Assembly (NCBI GenBank): GCA_030591285.1
Contig: JAUVBH010000088.1
Location: 1 to 6,664, forward strand
Source of the DNA: Thermoplasmatota archaeon
Lineage (GTDB): Archaea; Thermoplasmatota; Penumbrarchaeia; Penumbrarchaeales; Penumbrarchaeaceae
DNA: 6,664 bases
Reading direction: 5' to 3'
Part shown: one piece after another, positions 5,880 through 6,664 of the stretch
Position numbering within the stretch: position 1 is the stretch's first letter
How the letters are laid out: the number at the start of each line of letters is the position of its first letter
Made by a program: the position numbers and the translations under genes
Notes under the pieces: generated by a model
Told to the model about the DNA's origin: nothing
What the model saw: only the letters and a program-made list of their open reading frames with translations
Database searches by the model: none

Positions 5880-6022
5880 CCGGGTTGGCCCATCTTTTGT
5901 GTTTCATTTAATTCTCATTTGATCCAAACACAAAAGTCCGCAAAATCGCCGATGAATTCTCCTTTCAACTGATTTTGCTGGATCTGTGACCACGATGTGT
6001 TATTAGGATGATCGGTCACAGA
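5880..6022 (+). repeat. Array unit 4 (divergent last copy with three hairpins)
   Basis: It begins with CCGGGTTGGCCCA (5880-5892), preceded by one extra C relative to the tRNA. The first hairpin has a different stem from the other units, CTTTTGTGTTT (5894-5904) with AAACACAAAAG (5926-5936), 11 bp with a 21-nt loop. Two further hairpins follow (separate entry). No outer partner for CCGGGTTGG lies inside this unit; its nearest complement is CCAACCCGG at 5772-5780 in unit 3. No fifth tRNA-end copy follows within the window. Confidence 0.75.
5940..6022. ncRNA. Paired hairpins of unit 4, candidate structured RNA (strand unknown)
   Basis: Hairpin A is GCAAAATC (5940-5947) with GATTTTGC (5971-5978), loop 23 nt. 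Hairpin B is TCTGTGACC (5983-5991) with GGTCACAGA (6014-6022), loop 22 nt. Aligned with unit 3, the loops keep GCC...TTCARCT (A) and CGAT (B), while stem pairs change together: G-C to C-G and T-A to G-C in A; C-G to G-C and A-T to T-A in B. These are four compensatory changes, which is the usual mark of a conserved RNA fold. Confidence 0.4.
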
Positions 6023-6036
6023 GCAACTTTCAGACT

Positions 6037-6057
6037 TGTATAATTTTATTTGATATC
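6037..6057. promoter_or_regulatory. AT-rich TATA-like stretch between the array and the toxin gene
   Basis: The stretch reads TATAATTTTATTTGATATC (6039-6057) on the plus strand and GATATCAAATAAAATTATA on the minus strand. A minus-strand promoter here would start transcription near 6015-6020, at the edge of the last hairpin, and read leftwards through the array. It could equally be plain AT-rich DNA. Only composition and spacing support it. Confidence 0.2.
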
Positions 6058-6067
6058 TTCTTTTACG

Positions 6068-6099
6068 AGTCATAGTTCGAGACCTTTGAAAATATGACT
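6068..6099 (-). terminator. Hairpin just downstream of the toxin gene, possible terminator
   Basis: AGTCATA (6068-6074) and TATGACT (6093-6099) form a perfect 7-bp stem with an 18-nt loop, 9 bp past the toxin stop codon. It lacks a following T-run on the minus strand, so termination is uncertain. It also resembles the array hairpins in shape and may be one more of them. Confidence 0.3.
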
Positions 6100-6107
6100 T
6101 TCCAGAT

Positions 6108-6664
6108 CTACTTCTTACTCAAAGCTGTTTCCAAGAACCTATAACAAGCTTCATGAGATGGCATCGGGTCAAGAAGCTGTTTCATCTCTGTCAGCCATAT
6201 TCTTTTGAGATCTGTAACCCTCTTCAATAATTGTTTTTCATCAAAGGTTATTCCATAATATTCCAACTTCTTATTTGCCAGATCCTCATCAATGACCGAA
6301 CCCCTCTCGATCAGTCTGGACGCATCATACAGGTCCCTTGGTCTTTTTCTTGTCATCAAAGCTCTGACCTTCTCTGCCAATATCTCTCTGAGATCCATGG
6401 TTTTTAGTATGTATGAAGAGACATTCGGATAGACCGGAAAATACTCTCTGAGCTCTGGCGAAAGAAGGATCGTTTCCCTTGTGCTGATGTCAAGAGAAAT
6501 GGTGCATATCCCTTTCCCACCATGGAAAAGAGGACCTTCTATCTTCAACCTGAATCCTGAAGAATCCTCACCGCTCCTTAGCCTGTCGAATGAAGCTTCG
6601 AAATTGTAATTTGATACTGCTTCAGTTGAGATATGTATGATCTTTTCAATTTCGATCATACCTG
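6108..6664 (-). CDS. AbiEii/AbiGii-family nucleotidyltransferase toxin, C-terminal part (5' end outside window)
   Basis: The visible 183 residues match the C-terminal two-thirds of the AbiEii/AbiGii toxin family, nucleotidyltransferases that act as the toxin of type IV (AbiE) toxin-antitoxin and abortive-infection systems. Counting from the Met at 6659, there is a beta-rich part with GFRLKIEGPL (35-44), a candidate third acidic residue D57 in SLDIS, and the family hallmark REILAEKVRA...RKRPRDLYD at 91-112 (E96, K97, R108, D109). The N-terminal GG-x-S/T...DxD motif that holds the first metal ligands is absent, and the frame stays open to the right edge, so the Met at 6659 is probably internal. 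The stop is TAG at 6110-6108. The partner antitoxin AbiEi is normally encoded just upstream, hence beyond the right edge. The family is common on mobile islands, which fits the neighbouring tRNA repeats. Confidence 0.85.
   Translation of the reverse strand, partial: GMIEIEKIIHISTEAVSNYNFEASFDRLRSGEDSSGFRLKIEGPLFHGGKGICTISLDISTRETILLSPELREYFPVYPNVSSYILKTMDLREILAEKVRALMTRKRPRDLYDASRLIERGSVIDEDLANKKLEYYGITFDEKQLLKRVTDLKRIWLTEMKQLLDPMPSHEACYRFLETALSKK

Larger units (their letters stand above)
5390..5892 (+). repeat. Array of four tRNA-Ile 3'-end copies with hairpin-rich units
   Basis: CCGGGTTGGCCCA, the tRNA 3' end, occurs at 5392, 5545, 5698 and 5880. Copies 1 to 3 share two further upstream bases and a run of trailer. 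Intervals are 153, 153 and about 182 bp. Each copy is followed by one or more long-loop inverted repeats. No open reading frame of note lies in the array and the DNA is visibly AT-rich compared with the genes around it. It could be a stack of integration (att) sites at a tRNA gene, tandem amplification of the tRNA trailer, or a family of structured RNAs. The separate units are described in their own entries. Confidence 0.9.

Noticed and set aside
5391..5892. CRISPR array
   Set aside because: There are only four copies, the conserved part is long and includes the tRNA end, the intervals are 153-182 bp, and the 'spacers' are themselves similar to each other. This does not fit a repeat-spacer array.
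5543..5892. Further tRNA genes at the repeat copies
   Set aside because: Only the last 13-15 nt of the tRNA are repeated; no D-arm or anticodon arm precedes them.
5391..6022. Integron attC cassette array
   Set aside because: The hairpins and period loosely recall attC sites, but the RYYYAAC/GTTRRRY core pair is not present and the units carry no genes.
6108..6659. A complete short toxin gene starting at ATG 6659
   Set aside because: The family needs an N-terminal nucleotidyltransferase motif that is missing, and the frame is open to the window edge, so the gene is more likely cut by the window.

Overview
The window reads as a chromosomal segment of an archaeon, most likely a euryarchaeote of the Thermoplasmatota type (inference). 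The signs are TATA-like boxes about 30-35 bp upstream of start codons with very short leaders, ATG/GTG/TTG starts, T-run terminators, a tRNA-Ile without an encoded CCA, a membrane-anchored helix-hairpin-helix protein, and a secreted, C-terminally membrane-anchored subtilase. No marker gene fixes the lineage.

Layout. Positions 1-434 (+) hold the C-terminal part of a three-helix membrane protein, open at the left edge. It converges without any gap on a small four-cysteine zinc-ribbon protein (435-1034, minus; TTG start), which lies 59 bp downstream of a complete iron-type alcohol dehydrogenase (1094-2197, minus). A divergent promoter region of about 106 bp separates the dehydrogenase from a 148-residue membrane protein with a cytoplasmic helix-hairpin-helix domain (2304-2750, +). 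A T-run terminator and a promoter then lead to an 808-residue subtilisin-family protease (2851-5277, +). The protease has a signal peptide, an inhibitor-like propeptide, an intact Asp/His/Asn/Ser set, two calcium-loop-like DxNGDGRxD motifs and a C-terminal membrane anchor.

After the protease comes tRNA-Ile(GAT) (5331-5404). The most unusual part follows, about 700 bp of AT-rich DNA without a credible gene (5405-6107). The last 13-15 nt of the tRNA recur three more times at 5543, 5696 and 5880. The first two intervals are exactly 153 bp and the third is about 182 bp. Each copy is followed by long-loop hairpins with stems of about 8-11 bp and loops of about 20-24 nt. In two hairpins of units 3 and 4 the stems have changed in a compensatory way (four base pairs), so structure appears to be conserved rather than sequence. 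The tRNA end itself forms one arm of two of the stems. This array is the best candidate in the window for something undescribed: a structured RNA family, a tRNA-linked alternative-folding element, or a stack of integration-site remnants.

The right edge (6108-6664, minus) carries the C-terminal part of an AbiEii/AbiGii-type nucleotidyltransferase toxin, typical of accessory DNA. A tRNA gene, repeated tRNA 3' ends and a toxin gene together suggest the left boundary of an integrated element or a defence/mobile hotspot. The tRNA's own U6-U67 acceptor mismatch would fit a 3' end donated by such an element. The genes left of the tRNA look like ordinary chromosomal housekeeping or envelope genes and show no obvious shared pathway.
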